DNA of 64,000 nt, from NCBI RefSeq assembly GCF_023704175.1, contig NZ_CP084530.1, forward strand, positions 2,970,001 through 3,034,000, given 5' to 3'. The position numbers and the translations under genes were made by a program. The notes under the pieces are model-generated. The model did not search any database, was not told the DNA's origin, and saw only the letters and a list, made by a program, of their open reading frames with translations. Origin of the DNA: Paenibacillus sp. YPG26 (GTDB taxonomy: Bacteria; Bacillota; Bacilli; Paenibacillales; Paenibacillaceae). The first letter of the stretch is position 1, and each line of letters starts with the position of its first letter. Of the stretch, positions 52,250-61,350 are shown piece after piece.

Positions 52250-53320
52250 ATGAAAATCTTGTTCGCGTTCTACGTACCGAGCGGGGGAGTTGAGACCTTG
52301 AACAGACTCCGGTGCGAAACCCTGCGTCAATATGGAGTTGAAGGACATCTGCTCTATACCAGCCCCGGTTCGGGGCTTCAAAATATTTCAAATACTCCAA
52401 CCTACGTCACCAATTATGATGAAGACATCTCGCAGATCCTGGAGGCCCAGAAGTTCGATGCCATTGTGGTCACTTCTGACTACTTGATGACCCAGCGGCT
52501 TCGGCGGCTTCATTTCCCCGGACCCATTATATTTGAAGCGCAAGGATTCGGAACCATGGAGCAGGCCCACCGGTTAGTCCAGGATGCCTCTTCCTACCTG
52601 CAGTCTTACTGCCAGGCTGTGCTCCTCCCTCCTACCTCCCACCTCATTGAACTGTTCAATCAGGTATGCCCTTGGCTGCGTCAGTTCATTATGCTGAACA
52701 TGGTGGACACCTCGGTATTTCATCCCCACGAAGTCGGGGCACCTCCCCGTCCTATCCTGGGATGGGTAGGAAGGCTGGAGAAGAACAAGAATTGGACCGA
52801 GTATTTGACTATCGGCCACCGTCTCTCGCAGCTCATACCTGATCTTGAGCTGCACATGCTCACAGACGAGACGCTGGCTGCACCCGAAGAGCAGCACCGA
52901 TTCAAGAAATGGGTGGCTAACTGGAATTTGACCCACCGCTTGCAAACCGTGTCTAATGTACCGCACAGCCAAATGCCCATCCAGTATTCGAGGGTCGCCG
53001 CTTCAGGAGGGTTCCTCCTATCCACCTCCATGGTGGAGGGATTCGGTTATGCCGTGGCTGAAGCGATTGCCTGCGGCTGCCCGGTGGTAAGTACGGATTC
53101 CGATGGAGTAAGGTTATTTATTAAGCATAATCAGACCGGTAAATTCTACAGTCTCGGAAATATCGATCAGGCTGTCAATGAAGGACTGGATGTAATGCGC
53201 AATCTTCCGTTAAGGCAGTATATACGCGAACAGGGCATCCGGCTTATCACCGAATCTTTTGCCCCCGCTAAATATGCGGAAGCGTTCATCCATATGATGA
53301 ACTCCCTTGATGTGAGTTAG
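52250..53320 (+). CDS. GT4-type glycosyltransferase
   Basis: A 356-residue GT-B-fold glycosyltransferase: MKILFAFYVPSGGVETLN (acceptor-domain glycine loop), linker, ILGWVGRLEKNKNW (start of the nucleotide-sugar half), and EGFGYAVAEAIACGCPVVSTDSDGV (retaining-transferase Glu-x7-Glu). ATG 52250 sits 9 nt from GGAAGG; the ATG at 52241 abuts the Shine-Dalgarno. It resembles the spore-coat CotSA-like and capsule transferases; the sugar cannot be told. Monocistronic, sigma-K-type promoter, divergent from a spore lipoprotein. Confidence 0.87.
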   Translation: MKILFAFYVPSGGVETLNRLRCETLRQYGVEGHLLYTSPGSGLQNISNTPTYVTNYDEDISQILEAQKFDAIVVTSDYLMTQRLRRLHFPGPIIFEAQGFGTMEQAHRLVQDASSYLQSYCQAVLLPPTSHLIELFNQVCPWLRQFIMLNMVDTSVFHPHEVGAPPRPILGWVGRLEKNKNWTEYLTIGHRLSQLIPDLELHMLTDETLAAPEEQHRFKKWVANWNLTHRLQTVSNVPHSQMPIQYSRVAASGGFLLSTSMVEGFGYAVAEAIACGCPVVSTDSDGVRLFIKHNQTGKFYSLGNIDQAVNEGLDVMRNLPLRQYIREQGIRLITESFAPAKYAEAFIHMMNSLDVS

Positions 53321-53398
53321 TCTGATCGTGACCTGAACTTATAATGCGCCCAAGTGTGTCCTGCCCTCAGGTTCACAGCAGGTCCTAAGCCAAGGATT

Positions 53399-53445
53399 AA
53401 AAGCCAGACCTGGCGGGCAGATCACCCTTGCCTGGTCCGGCTTTC
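53399..53445 (-). terminator. Terminator of the 53462 gene
   Basis: Minus strand AAAGCCGGACC / GGTCTGGCTTT with one mismatch, then TTAAT; it lies between converging genes. Confidence 0.65.
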
Positions 53446-53461
53446 TGCTCTGTCACTCATG

Positions 53462-53812
53462 CTAGTCTGCCAGCTTGTGCAGCTGATGTTCACTTAGTAT
53501 ACCGATCACAACCCCATATTCATTCTTCAGATACATTCTAATTACACAATGCCCGGGTGTGAACCGGTTCGTTACAATCCGCAGCTGCATGGGTTCCTGG
53601 TAGATCCCGACATTTTGAATCAGAGCACTTCCATCAGGTGAATTGGCAGGACCTATCCGGTAGAGAAATCTGAACAGTTCATTCCTGGTATCCTGCGCAT
53701 CCAAGTAGACCTCATACGTCTGTACTCCAGAGTTCGCGATAACAATATCCATCAGATGAATGGTGAAGCCTTCAAGCAGACTCCTGTTCATCGTAAAGGT
53801 GTAGTAAGCCAC
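53462..53812 (-). CDS. Unrecognised 116-residue beta-rich protein
   Basis: No family recognised. GTG 53812 is chosen as start because GGGGGAGG lies 4-5 nt upstream; the frame is open further to 53848. The product is soluble, beta-rich, without Cys-rich or membrane segments (AYYTFTMNRSLLEGF, QTYEVYLDAQDTRNELF, CVIRMYLKNEYGVVIG). It is alone, flanked by two glycosyltransferase genes and preceded by a sigma-K-like promoter divergent from that of 53982. A spore-surface structural or carbohydrate-binding protein is possible (inference from context). Confidence 0.65.
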   Translation of the reverse strand: MAYYTFTMNRSLLEGFTIHLMDIVIANSGVQTYEVYLDAQDTRNELFRFLYRIGPANSPDGSALIQNVGIYQEPMQLRIVTNRFTPGHCVIRMYLKNEYGVVIGILSEHQLHKLAD

Positions 53813-53831
53813 CGTACCTCCCCCTTTGTGA

Positions 53832-53858
53832 CAGTATATGATGATCATCCAGGTCAGT
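53832..53858 (-). promoter_or_regulatory. Sigma-K-like promoter of the 53462 gene
   Basis: Minus strand AC, 16 nt, CATATACTG; one mismatch to CATANNNTA. Confidence 0.5.
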
Positions 53859-53916
53859 TTGGACCCCGGCGGACAAGAGGGCAGCCAAGCCGGCGCCCTT
53901 TTTGCTCCCGGTCTCG

Positions 53917-53944
53917 TACCTTGAGACGACCGCTACATAAAATA
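53917..53944 (+). promoter_or_regulatory. Sigma-K-type promoter of glycosyltransferase 53982
   Basis: AC at 53918, 16 nt, CATAAAATA, an exact consensus fit, 37 bp before the ATG. Confidence 0.65.
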
Positions 53945-53981
53945 AACAAGATACCCCTTTAAGCGCAGAGGAGGCTTCATC

Positions 53982-55205
53982 ATGAAAATATTGCTCGTGA
54001 CCTATTGGTGGTTAACAAGCATGGGCGGGATTCGCACCTACATGAATCAACTCGCAGACCGTCTGAGAACTCACGGGCATGAAGTGGACCTGATGGGGAC
54101 TGACCTCGCCACGAACTCCGTCTATGTGGCGGGAGGGGACCGCCGGTTCTACAAAGACCCGGTTCTTCCCCTGATCCGCCGGAATCTTGCGGGCGCGCCG
54201 CTTCCTCAGCTTCATGCTTGTCCTGAGGCTATGGCCATCGAAAGTGACCGGTATGCGTTCGAGATGGGCGCCGCTGTTCTTGGCGTGAATCATTATGACT
54301 TGATCCATGCCCAGGACCCTATCGCGGCTCTCTGTATTAGAAGAATACTGCGCAGACCGGTTCCTCTGCTTGTCAGCTTCCACGGCTCCCTGGCAAGGGA
54401 AGGCTATCATGACTCCCGTTCTGTCCATCCCGGTCTCACCTGGACTGAATTTCGCGCAGGCACCTATGGCAAGCACTACAGTGCACTGGAATACCTTGGG
54501 GCAGAGGCTTCAGATCTTGTGCTTGTCAGCTCCAGTTGGATCAAGGGGCTCATTGTAGAGTCCGGAATTCCTGAGTGGAAGCTCCGCCAGGTGCCTTACG
54601 GAGTAGATATACATGCATTTCTGGCCAAGGCAGCCGCAGAATTCCCCAAAGCCAAAAAGCCTGACAAGAAGCTCATCATGTATACGGGACGGCTTGAATA
54701 TGTGAAGGGTGTCCACATACTTATAGAAGCTCTTGGGCTTCTAAGCCGAACCCGGAGCGATTGGAACTGCTGGATTATCGGGGATGGCGGTATGCTTGCG
54801 AAGCTCCGTAATCGCTGTCATGAGCTTGGAATTGACCAGGATGTGGAGTTCCTGGGCAAGATGGATAATATCCCCTCAGCACTGGGGAAGGCGGACATCT
54901 ATGTTCAGCCAAGCCTACAGGACACCCAGCCATTCTCGCTGACCGAAGCGCAGCTTGCCGGAGTTCCATCTATCGCTGCGAATGCTACAGGAATGCCCGA
55001 AATGATCCGGGAGGGTGTGACCGGATTATTATTCGCTCCCGAGGACCCCGCTTCCCTGAGCGCTCAGCTCAGCCGCCTGCTCAGCAGTCCCGCGGAGCGC
55101 AGCTCGCTTGGATATCAAGCCCGCCAGTGGGTGCTCGCTAACCGCACGCTCGCCCAGATGTATCAGGGAACCTGGTGGGTCTATCAGGAACTGACAGGAG
55201 GTTAA
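53982..55205 (+). CDS. GT4 glycosyltransferase
   Basis: A 407-residue GT4 transferase with both Rossmann halves: MKILLVTYWWLTSMGGIRTY, HAQDPIAALCIRR, LLVSFHGS, RQVPYGVDIHAF, MYTGRLEYVKGVHILIEAL, and the sugar-nucleotide motif DTQPFSLTEAQLAGVPSIAANATGMPEM. GAGGAGG precedes the ATG. A 53-codon ORF follows after 9 nt. Acceptor and donor are unknown. Confidence 0.92.
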   Translation: MKILLVTYWWLTSMGGIRTYMNQLADRLRTHGHEVDLMGTDLATNSVYVAGGDRRFYKDPVLPLIRRNLAGAPLPQLHACPEAMAIESDRYAFEMGAAVLGVNHYDLIHAQDPIAALCIRRILRRPVPLLVSFHGSLAREGYHDSRSVHPGLTWTEFRAGTYGKHYSALEYLGAEASDLVLVSSSWIKGLIVESGIPEWKLRQVPYGVDIHAFLAKAAAEFPKAKKPDKKLIMYTGRLEYVKGVHILIEALGLLSRTRSDWNCWIIGDGGMLAKLRNRCHELGIDQDVEFLGKMDNIPSALGKADIYVQPSLQDTQPFSLTEAQLAGVPSIAANATGMPEMIREGVTGLLFAPEDPASLSAQLSRLLSSPAERSSLGYQARQWVLANRTLAQMYQGTWWVYQELTGG

Positions 55206-55214
55206 GGACAACGA

Positions 55215-55376
55215 ATGGAACTTAAGGTGCCTAGTGACTTGTATAACGCGTGGTTTCTGTATCCTGCCGGATCATCGGGGATGGAAGTGGATTATTTCAT
55301 ATTGAATACCATCATGGAGAGCCTGCCGGACAACTATGTCATCCCCGATCCGAAGGTGATGAGCCGGATCGAATAG
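55215..55376 (+). CDS. 53-residue ORF after the GT4 gene
   Basis: ATG 55215, 9 nt after the glycosyltransferase stop, with AAGGA 7 nt upstream. The acidic product starts MELKVPSDLYNAWFLYPAG, then SSGMEVDYFILNTIMESL and PDNYVIPDPKVMSRIE. It is not recognised; no membrane segment. It may be a genuine small partner of the transferase or the start of a truncated gene. A terminator follows 64 nt later. Confidence 0.5.
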   Translation: MELKVPSDLYNAWFLYPAGSSGMEVDYFILNTIMESLPDNYVIPDPKVMSRIE

Positions 55377-55440
55377 AAGCTGAGGAAGATAAGCAGGCTT
55401 ACATCCCGGAGTGCCGCTTCAGCGTCACCCGCACACAAAC

Positions 55441-55480
55441 AGCCGCAATCACGACCTGAATTCAGGTCATGATTGCGGCT
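55441..55480. terminator. Bidirectional terminator palindrome
   Basis: AGCCGCAATCA-GACCTGAA and its near-perfect complement form a 40-bp palindrome; GTTGTT/TGTTTG follow on either side. It ends the 53982 unit and the long minus-strand glycan operon. Confidence 0.8.
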
Positions 55481-55484
55481 GTTG

Positions 55485-56525
55485 TTATATTTGGCGCCAG
55501 AGGATCTTGTTCACTGCCTGCTGAAAGGCCTTCACACTGCGCTCCCAGGTGTACTCATAAGACACCCGCTCACCTTCTTGCGCCAAAGACTTCCGGAGAA
55601 CGGGGTCTTCAATTAACCGGATTACATCCTTCGCCAGACGGTTCTCGTACCGGTAAGACATCAAGCAATTCCGCTCATGTCTCCCATACTTCAAGTTCCC
55701 GCCCGAGTACACCGTGACAAGCGCAGCGCCGCACCGCATAGCCTCCAGGCCTGGAAGCGATCCCGCATCGTACGTGCCTGAGCTTACGAATATATCCGTG
55801 TGATTATAATGATAACGCAGCTCGGTATCATTGGCAGGAGTCAGAATCCGGTACCTTCCGGTATCCCGCAGCCCCTGCAGGTTAGGGGATTCCCGGAACT
55901 CATTGGGAGGGCAGATTAGATTGATAATCACTTCAGGATGAAGCGCCTGAACCAGGTTCAGCTGGGAGATTAAGTAATCCTGCTCACGGTGCCAGGAGAA
56001 TTCACTCTCGATCCTCCGCAGAATGGCGGATATATTCAGAGGCTCCGCAATCTGCTCCCGGATCTTGAGATTCTGGAAATAAGAGCTGACGCCTATCGGC
56101 ACAATATGGCCCTTGACCCCGTGCAGAAGCTGAACTAGATCCTGCTGCCATTCGGAGAGTACCAGCAGATTATTGGTCATATGATAAGTGGGGAAGGAGA
56201 GATGATTGTCGTAGAGGAATGCCGGTTCATAGCATAGGGAGAGCCGGATATGAACTCCCTTGCCCATCTCGCTTGCGGTCTGGGAACAGGCTACAGTTGT
56301 GAAGAAATTGGATACGATGACATCCCCTTGAGGGAAGTCTTCCGCATATAAGTCCATATTTGCCGTCTGGATAATATGCGCGTGAACCTCATACTCTACC
56401 ACACCCTGCCTGGGCATAAGAATGGTCACCTCATGGCCAAGTCCGATAAGCCCGTTCGTAATCTCTGCCAGCATCCGCTGAGCCCCGCCATGACATAACG
56501 TTACAATTGGAAATGTGAACTTCAT
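55485..56525 (-). CDS. GT4-type glycosyltransferase (last gene of the glycan operon)
   Basis: A 346-residue GT-B-fold transferase: FPIVTLCHGGAQRMLAEITNGL (N-terminal glycine-rich motif), HIVPIGVSSYF, and GTYDAGSLPGLEAMRCGAALVTVYSGG (C-terminal donor motif, with Glu of E-x7-type region modified). Overlaps the upstream GT2 gene by 4 nt. A DxD motif is absent, as usual for GT4. Confidence 0.85.
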   Translation of the reverse strand: MKFTFPIVTLCHGGAQRMLAEITNGLIGLGHEVTILMPRQGVVEYEVHAHIIQTANMDLYAEDFPQGDVIVSNFFTTVACSQTASEMGKGVHIRLSLCYEPAFLYDNHLSFPTYHMTNNLLVLSEWQQDLVQLLHGVKGHIVPIGVSSYFQNLKIREQIAEPLNISAILRRIESEFSWHREQDYLISQLNLVQALHPEVIINLICPPNEFRESPNLQGLRDTGRYRILTPANDTELRYHYNHTDIFVSSGTYDAGSLPGLEAMRCGAALVTVYSGGNLKYGRHERNCLMSYRYENRLAKDVIRLIEDPVLRKSLAQEGERVSYEYTWERSVKAFQQAVNKILWRQI

Positions 56526-57244
56526 CCCTGGCCCCTCTCTTTCTCAATCAAGGTTCGCAGGGAACTGCCGTATTTGCCCTGGATGACCAGCATATCCTGC
56601 TGAATCTCATCCCAGTGGTTCAGTGTCCCCATCGTGCCATGTACACGGTACTCAAGCAGGCATTCATCCAGATAGTGAAAATCGAAATACTGCAGCAGCC
56701 GAAGCCAAAGATCATAGTCATGCGTATAACGGCGCTGTTCATCAAACATTCCGATGCGTTCAAAAATATACATATGCAGCAGGATACTGCACCCATTGAC
56801 AGGACACCCGCTGAGCAGGGTCTCGTAGAATTCCTTCTTGGTCGTAAAATTGGCGTGGATCTCCCCCGTCCGGCTTCCGGCGGCATTAATATAATAATAG
56901 GCGGTATGGCTTGCAATCGAGCCTATTCTGTCCATGTGGGCAAGCTGCCGTTCAAGCTTCTCCGGAACAAAGCGGTCATCCGCGCTGAGCCAGGCAAAGT
57001 ACTCGCCGGTGGACTTTGAGATGCCATAATTCAAGGCGCTGGCCGTGCCTCCATTCGGCTTGTAGAAATAACGAATCTTATCCTTATAGGGTTCGACCAG
57101 ATGCTGGTACTGCGTAGAGCCGTCATCCACCACAATAACCTCAATGTTGCTGTAAGTCTGGGCAAGTGCGCTGGTGATGGCCTGATCGACATATTCGCAG
57201 TTATAGAATGGGATCACGATCGACACTTTAGGTTGAGCATTCAT
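56522..57244 (-). CDS. GT2 family glycosyltransferase
   Basis: A 240-residue GT-A transferase: KVSIVIPFYNCEYVDQAI, VVDDGSTQYQ, GGTASALNYGI, WLSADDRFVPEKL (DxD-like ADD), and the acceptor loop YTHDYDLWLRL. It is closely related to the 57920 gene, so the two arose by duplication. ATG 57244 (MNAQPKVSIV) is chosen to match that paralogue's MNPKVSIL start. No membrane segment; it acts in the cytoplasm. Confidence 0.9.
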   Translation of the reverse strand: MNAQPKVSIVIPFYNCEYVDQAITSALAQTYSNIEVIVVDDGSTQYQHLVEPYKDKIRYFYKPNGGTASALNYGISKSTGEYFAWLSADDRFVPEKLERQLAHMDRIGSIASHTAYYYINAAGSRTGEIHANFTTKKEFYETLLSGCPVNGCSILLHMYIFERIGMFDEQRRYTHDYDLWLRLLQYFDFHYLDECLLEYRVHGTMGTLNHWDEIQQDMLVIQGKYGSSLRTLIEKERGQG

Positions 57245-57279
57245 GTCATGCACCACTTTCCCGCTATGTTTTACTGATT

Positions 57280-57867
57280 TCAGTCCTTACCCGTCAGCTG
57301 CTTCCAGGCAAAGATCGCATCAACAGGCGGATGATCCACCCCGTAGGCCTCCACAAATGAAGGGTTCTCCGCGTGATGGAAATTCTTGAACACCTTCACG
57401 TTATATCCGAGCTCAAGCAATTCGCCGCTCTCCCAGCCGCTATAATGCTTTTGATATTCCTCACCGCTGAGGCCGTAGTTATCTACCCCCTCCTGGGGGA
57501 AGAACCCCCGCGGCGTGAATATGATGACCTGATCTCTTGCAATGCTCTCCGCACTCTTCAGAACATGAAGCCCATCCTTTTTCGTAAAATGCTCCAGGGA
57601 ATCAATCAGTGTCACTGCAGAAACAGAGCGCGGCATGAACAGCTCACCTATCCGCCTGGCGTCCGCATGTATCGGAACAGCCCGGCGCGGAAGATGAATC
57701 AGATGCTCCAGGTAGGCCCGGTGAATATCGATGCCAATGATGATCTTGCTGTCGTAATGCTCCCACATGGCGCCTATTCCGCAGCCGATATCCAGCACGC
57801 TGTCAGCGAACCTCAGCCGCTCACGGAGTGCCGATATAAAGCGGGGCTCTTCAGTCTCCTCATACAT
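57280..57867 (-). CDS. Class I SAM-dependent methyltransferase
   Basis: A 195-residue methyltransferase: SVLDIGCGIGAMWEHYDSK (motif I), IGIDIHRAYLEHL (acidic loop), VTLIDSLEHF (motif IV), and a YNVKVFKNFHHAENPSF segment near the end. ATG 57867 with GGGGGAG is chosen; the longer frame overlaps the upstream gene. In the glycan operon it probably methylates a sugar, or modifies a lipid-linked or nucleotide-linked intermediate. Confidence 0.85.
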   Translation of the reverse strand: MYEETEEPRFISALRERLRFADSVLDIGCGIGAMWEHYDSKIIIGIDIHRAYLEHLIHLPRRAVPIHADARRIGELFMPRSVSAVTLIDSLEHFTKKDGLHVLKSAESIARDQVIIFTPRGFFPQEGVDNYGLSGEEYQKHYSGWESGELLELGYNVKVFKNFHHAENPSFVEAYGVDHPPVDAIFAWKQLTGKD

Positions 57868-57919
57868 TAGAATCTCCCCCTCTTGGCTTAGTCCGTCATC
57901 CACAACTGAAGAGTCAGGC

Positions 57920-58636
57920 TTAGGCCGGCGTAACGGAGATGAGGTGCTTAAGCTGCTCTGAATAGCGGGCACGGACAACCCCGATCTCCTCGGCAATGAC
58001 CGCGCTATGACGAACTGTACCCATCCCGGTGTGCCAGCGGTACGCAGTCAGATTCTCATTCAAGTAGGGCAGTGACAATCCCGCCAGCACAGCCCGCATC
58101 CAATACTCATAATCATGCGTATAGGTCAGACTCTCATCGAACAGACCGAGCTGGCTGAACAGATCCCGGCGGGCCATCACGGTACACCCATTGACCGGGT
58201 TGCTGTGAAGAAAGCTGCTGTAGAGCTGATGAGGTGTAAGCGGCTCACCCCCTGCCCCGTGGCGGGTGACGGACCCATGCTGGTTAATATAATTGAAGTT
58301 GGTGAATGAGATCGAGGCCCCCGTCATCTTCATGAACTGAACCTGATGCTTGATTTTATTTCTGTAGAACAGATCGTCCGAGCTCAGCCAGGCAATATAC
58401 TCTCCCGATGCGTGCTGAATGCCGTGATTGAGCGCCGTTGCCGTGCCCCCGTTGGCCTTGCCCAGATAATAGACCTGCTTCATGTAAGGCTTGATCAGCC
58501 TGGTATAGCTGGTAGAGCCGTCATCCACCACGATAATCTCGAGACGATCATAGGTCTGCTTCAAGGCGCTCTTGATCGCCTGTGCAATATAAGGACAGTT
58601 ATAAAAAGGAATCAGGATGGATACCTTTGGATTCAC
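57920..58636 (-). CDS. GT2 family glycosyltransferase (paralogue of 56522)
   Basis: A 238-residue GT-A transferase: KVSILIPFYNCPYIAQAI, VVDDGSTSYT, GGTATALNHGI, WLSSDDLFYRNKI, YTHDYEYWMRAVLA. GTG 58636 overlaps the upstream stop as GTGA and yields MNPKVSILIPF. The pair with 56522 suggests two successive additions of a similar sugar in one repeat unit (inference). Confidence 0.9.
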   Translation of the reverse strand: MNPKVSILIPFYNCPYIAQAIKSALKQTYDRLEIIVVDDGSTSYTRLIKPYMKQVYYLGKANGGTATALNHGIQHASGEYIAWLSSDDLFYRNKIKHQVQFMKMTGASISFTNFNYINQHGSVTRHGAGGEPLTPHQLYSSFLHSNPVNGCTVMARRDLFSQLGLFDESLTYTHDYEYWMRAVLAGLSLPYLNENLTAYRWHTGMGTVRHSAVIAEEIGVVRARYSEQLKHLISVTPA

Positions 58637-59544
58637 AGCCACTCCGCCCTTTCTGCCCGGTAATATTCCAGGATATCACGCAGAGACATCTCCCAGGTAT
58701 ACTTCGGCTCCCAGCCCAGTTCCCTTAGACGCACGGGCTGTACAGCTTCTTCAGCCCCGCTTGCCGGGGCATCACCGGCTTCAATAGCAATATTGGCAGT
58801 CGATAACGACGCATACAGCTGTGCCACTTCACCAAGTGTGCGCTCAAGACCCGAGCATACCGGGGTAACACTTCCGGTCTCTCCATGCCGAAGAAGCACC
58901 TCATATGCCGCAACGGCATCCCGGACATCCAGGAAGTCTCTGCGTTCTTCTGCAGAGGACAGATGAAAAGGCTTCTGCTCCTCCCCCTGTTCTTCATTCA
59001 CGATATACTTGGCGAGCAGCGCGCATATCCCTGTGGAAGGGCCCGGTCCTATCAAATTGCCAGGTTCGGCGACCAGCACGTCTTGATGGAACAGCTTCCC
59101 CCAAGACAAAGCCGTCACTTCTTGTACCGATTTGCTAAGCGCGTAAGGATGTGTCGGGGCGAGCGGCCCGCTGAGCGCGAACTTGAGCCGGGAACCGGCG
59201 ACAAGGATACGGCTTGAGCAGCCGGATTCCCGCAGCGCCTGAAGGAGATACAAGCTTCCCATGATGTTGCTCTCCATGTACAGCAGGGGTTCCCCCCAGG
59301 ATTCCGGCACAGAATTCTTGCCGCCCAAATGCAGAACATACCTGGGCTTAACCCGCTTGACCAGCTCCCGAACCTGCTCCCTGCGGGTAAGATCACAGCT
59401 AATATACTCGACGCCCGGCTCGCTATACTTTGCCGCATTGCGGACGGCCGCCGCGACATGGTAGCCCTTGGCGACAAAGTAACGACAAGCGTGACGGCCG
59501 GTGAATCCGGCCGCGCCTGTGATAAGAACATTAATTTGGCTCAT
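58633..59544 (-). CDS. NAD-dependent epimerase/dehydratase (RMD-like)
   Basis: A 303-residue short-chain dehydrogenase of the extended type: GAAGFTGRHACRYF (Rossmann), HLGGKNSVPESWGEP, and HPYALSKS, the YxxxK catalytic pair. Its closest look is to GDP-6-deoxy-4-keto-mannose reductases (RMD), but substrate specificity cannot be read from sequence. It overlaps the preceding RmlD-like gene by 14 nt in a different frame. Confidence 0.82.
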   Translation of the reverse strand: MSQINVLITGAAGFTGRHACRYFVAKGYHVAAAVRNAAKYSEPGVEYISCDLTRREQVRELVKRVKPRYVLHLGGKNSVPESWGEPLLYMESNIMGSLYLLQALRESGCSSRILVAGSRLKFALSGPLAPTHPYALSKSVQEVTALSWGKLFHQDVLVAEPGNLIGPGPSTGICALLAKYIVNEEQGEEQKPFHLSSAEERRDFLDVRDAVAAYEVLLRHGETGSVTPVCSGLERTLGEVAQLYASLSTANIAIEAGDAPASGAEEAVQPVRLRELGWEPKYTWEMSLRDILEYYRAERAEWL

Positions 59545-60367
59545 ACTGACTCATCCATTCTGCAAGCTCCCGCAGCATGACCGGATAGGCAGGAAGCTTA
59601 AATTTGACATCAGCGCGGGTGGATACCAAGGTTCGGTCAAGTTCCGGTTCATCAGTAGGGACAATGCGGACATCCGGCTTATTCCAGATCTCCTTGAACA
59701 TGTGCAGCAGCTCATACTTGCTGACTGTGTCCGGATGGGCCAGATGAATAAGACCCGATAGCTCCGAATCCAGTGAGGCATCTATCACTTTAGCCAGTTG
59801 GAGCGTGGTGACTCCGTTCCACAGCACACGCCGGTAGCCTGACACATCTCCTGTCTGGCTCAGGAACCATCCGAGGAGACCGATCCCCGAGGGGCGGATC
59901 TCCGGCCCGATGATCGAGGTCCGGATGGTCAGATGGCCTTGGCACCGGATCTCTCCAAGCGCCTTCGTGATGGCATAAGAGGAAGTCCCGTCGGGCTCCT
60001 CTTCCTCTGTATATTTGCCGCGGGTGCCCTGAAAGACACAATCGGTGCTGATATGAATCAGCCGGGCGTTGATGGATTCAGCCGCGCGCCACAGCCGGTG
60101 CGGCAGGAAGCCATTGACGTGGTAAGCCCCGATTTTGTCCGCCTCTGCAGCCTGGTTCAATACCCCCACCGCGTTAATGATGACTTCCGGCCGCACGATC
60201 TCCACCGCCTTCTCCACGGTGGTTAGGTCGTTCACATCCAGAACGAGGCCCTGCGGGTCCTGAGGATTCCGGGTTGTATAGAACACCTGATGCTTACCCT
60301 GCTCCATGAAGTAGCGGACCAGCAGATGACCGGCCATCCCGCTGCCGCCAAATATGAGCAGCTTCAT
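59531..60367 (-). CDS. RmlD-like nucleotide-sugar 4-reductase, no cupin domain
   Basis: A 278-residue SDR: GGSGMAGHLLVRYF, HISTDCVFQGTRGKYTE, SSYAITKALGE (YxxxK). It resembles dTDP-4-keto-rhamnose reductase RmlD. CapF/WbjC, its usual position-mate in UDP-L-FucNAc operons, carries an extra C-terminal cupin domain and is about 370 residues; this one stops at the reductase domain, as WbvR-type enzymes of UDP-L-QuiNAc synthesis do. It overlaps the dehydratase by ATGA. Confidence 0.82.
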   Translation of the reverse strand: MKLLIFGGSGMAGHLLVRYFMEQGKHQVFYTTRNPQDPQGLVLDVNDLTTVEKAVEIVRPEVIINAVGVLNQAAEADKIGAYHVNGFLPHRLWRAAESINARLIHISTDCVFQGTRGKYTEEEEPDGTSSYAITKALGEIRCQGHLTIRTSIIGPEIRPSGIGLLGWFLSQTGDVSGYRRVLWNGVTTLQLAKVIDASLDSELSGLIHLAHPDTVSKYELLHMFKEIWNKPDVRIVPTDEPELDRTLVSTRADVKFKLPAYPVMLRELAEWMSQYEPN

Positions 60368-61350
60368 GACAAGAAACCTCCTCGGATGAGGATGTCTTTA
60401 ATCTCCTCTTTGGTCATCAGATTCTTCTCGGAGCTGAAGCTGGAGAAGGATACCTTGGGGCAATGCTGATAATATTCTTTCAGATCCGGAATATTCAGGG
60501 TAGGGAGAATGACCAGATATTCTTCGTCATAGACAACTGTGGTCTGACTTTCGAAGTCACTCATAAGAATTTCGTGAATTTTCTCACCTGGACGGGTTCC
60601 AGTCTCAATAATCTCCACATCCTCCCTGCCCGAAGCTTCGATCAGCACCTCGGCGAGATCAACGATTTTGCAGGTCGGCATGGTCATTACAAATATTTCG
60701 CCACCAAGGCTCTCTACGGAAGCTTTGAACAGAAGCTTGATGGCATCAGGCAGGGTAAGAAAGAACCGGGTCATCTTCAAATCCGTGATTCGGACCTGTC
60801 TCTTCTGCTCAATCTGGTTCGTGAATAAATGAACAACGCTTCCGTTCGTCCCAAGCACGTTGCCGCCCCGGACACAGACGAACTTCGTGCGTGTAGGAAG
60901 CAGGTTCGCATAGACAATGAGCTTCTCCCCGATAGCCTTGGTCATTCCATAGAAATTGGACGGATTGGCCGCCTTGTCGGTGGAAATATAGATCACTTTC
61001 TTCACTTCATTCTCCATTGCGGCATCAATCACATTCTGAGTGCCGATAACATTTGTCTTCAGCGCTTCATAAGGCTGGTCTTCACAGACCGGTACATGCT
61101 TGAGCGCAGCTAGATGGAAGACATAATCAACATTTTTGCAGGCTGCTGTCAGCGCCTCCTTATCCCTGATATCACCGATCCGGAAGGTCAACCGGTCATC
61201 TTCAAAAGCGCGGCTCATGGCTACCTGGGTTGATTCACTTCTCGAGTAGATAATGATCTCTTTGGGCTGCTGGGGGAGCAGCTGCCTGATCAACTCATAC
61301 CCCCAAGAGCCGGTCCCGCCAGTGACTAATATGACTTGATTATTAAACAT
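60364..61350 (-). CDS. UDP-GlcNAc 4,6-dehydratase, CapE/FnlA family
   Basis: A 328-residue SDR of the CapD-type polysaccharide-biosynthesis family: VILVTGGTGSWGYELIR, HLAALKHVPVCEDQP, YISTDKAANPSNFYGMTKAIGE, and RPGEKIHE. Where S. aureus CapE-type enzymes carry Met-x3-Lys, this protein has the classic Tyr-x3-Lys (YGMTK), as PseB does. It turns UDP-GlcNAc into a 4-keto-6-deoxy sugar, probably with C5 inversion. ATG 61350 with GGAGGG inside the end of the upstream gene. Confidence 0.87.
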   Translation of the reverse strand: MFNNQVILVTGGTGSWGYELIRQLLPQQPKEIIIYSRSESTQVAMSRAFEDDRLTFRIGDIRDKEALTAACKNVDYVFHLAALKHVPVCEDQPYEALKTNVIGTQNVIDAAMENEVKKVIYISTDKAANPSNFYGMTKAIGEKLIVYANLLPTRTKFVCVRGGNVLGTNGSVVHLFTNQIEQKRQVRITDLKMTRFFLTLPDAIKLLFKASVESLGGEIFVMTMPTCKIVDLAEVLIEASGREDVEIIETGTRPGEKIHEILMSDFESQTTVVYDEEYLVILPTLNIPDLKEYYQHCPKVSFSSFSSEKNLMTKEEIKDILIRGGFLS

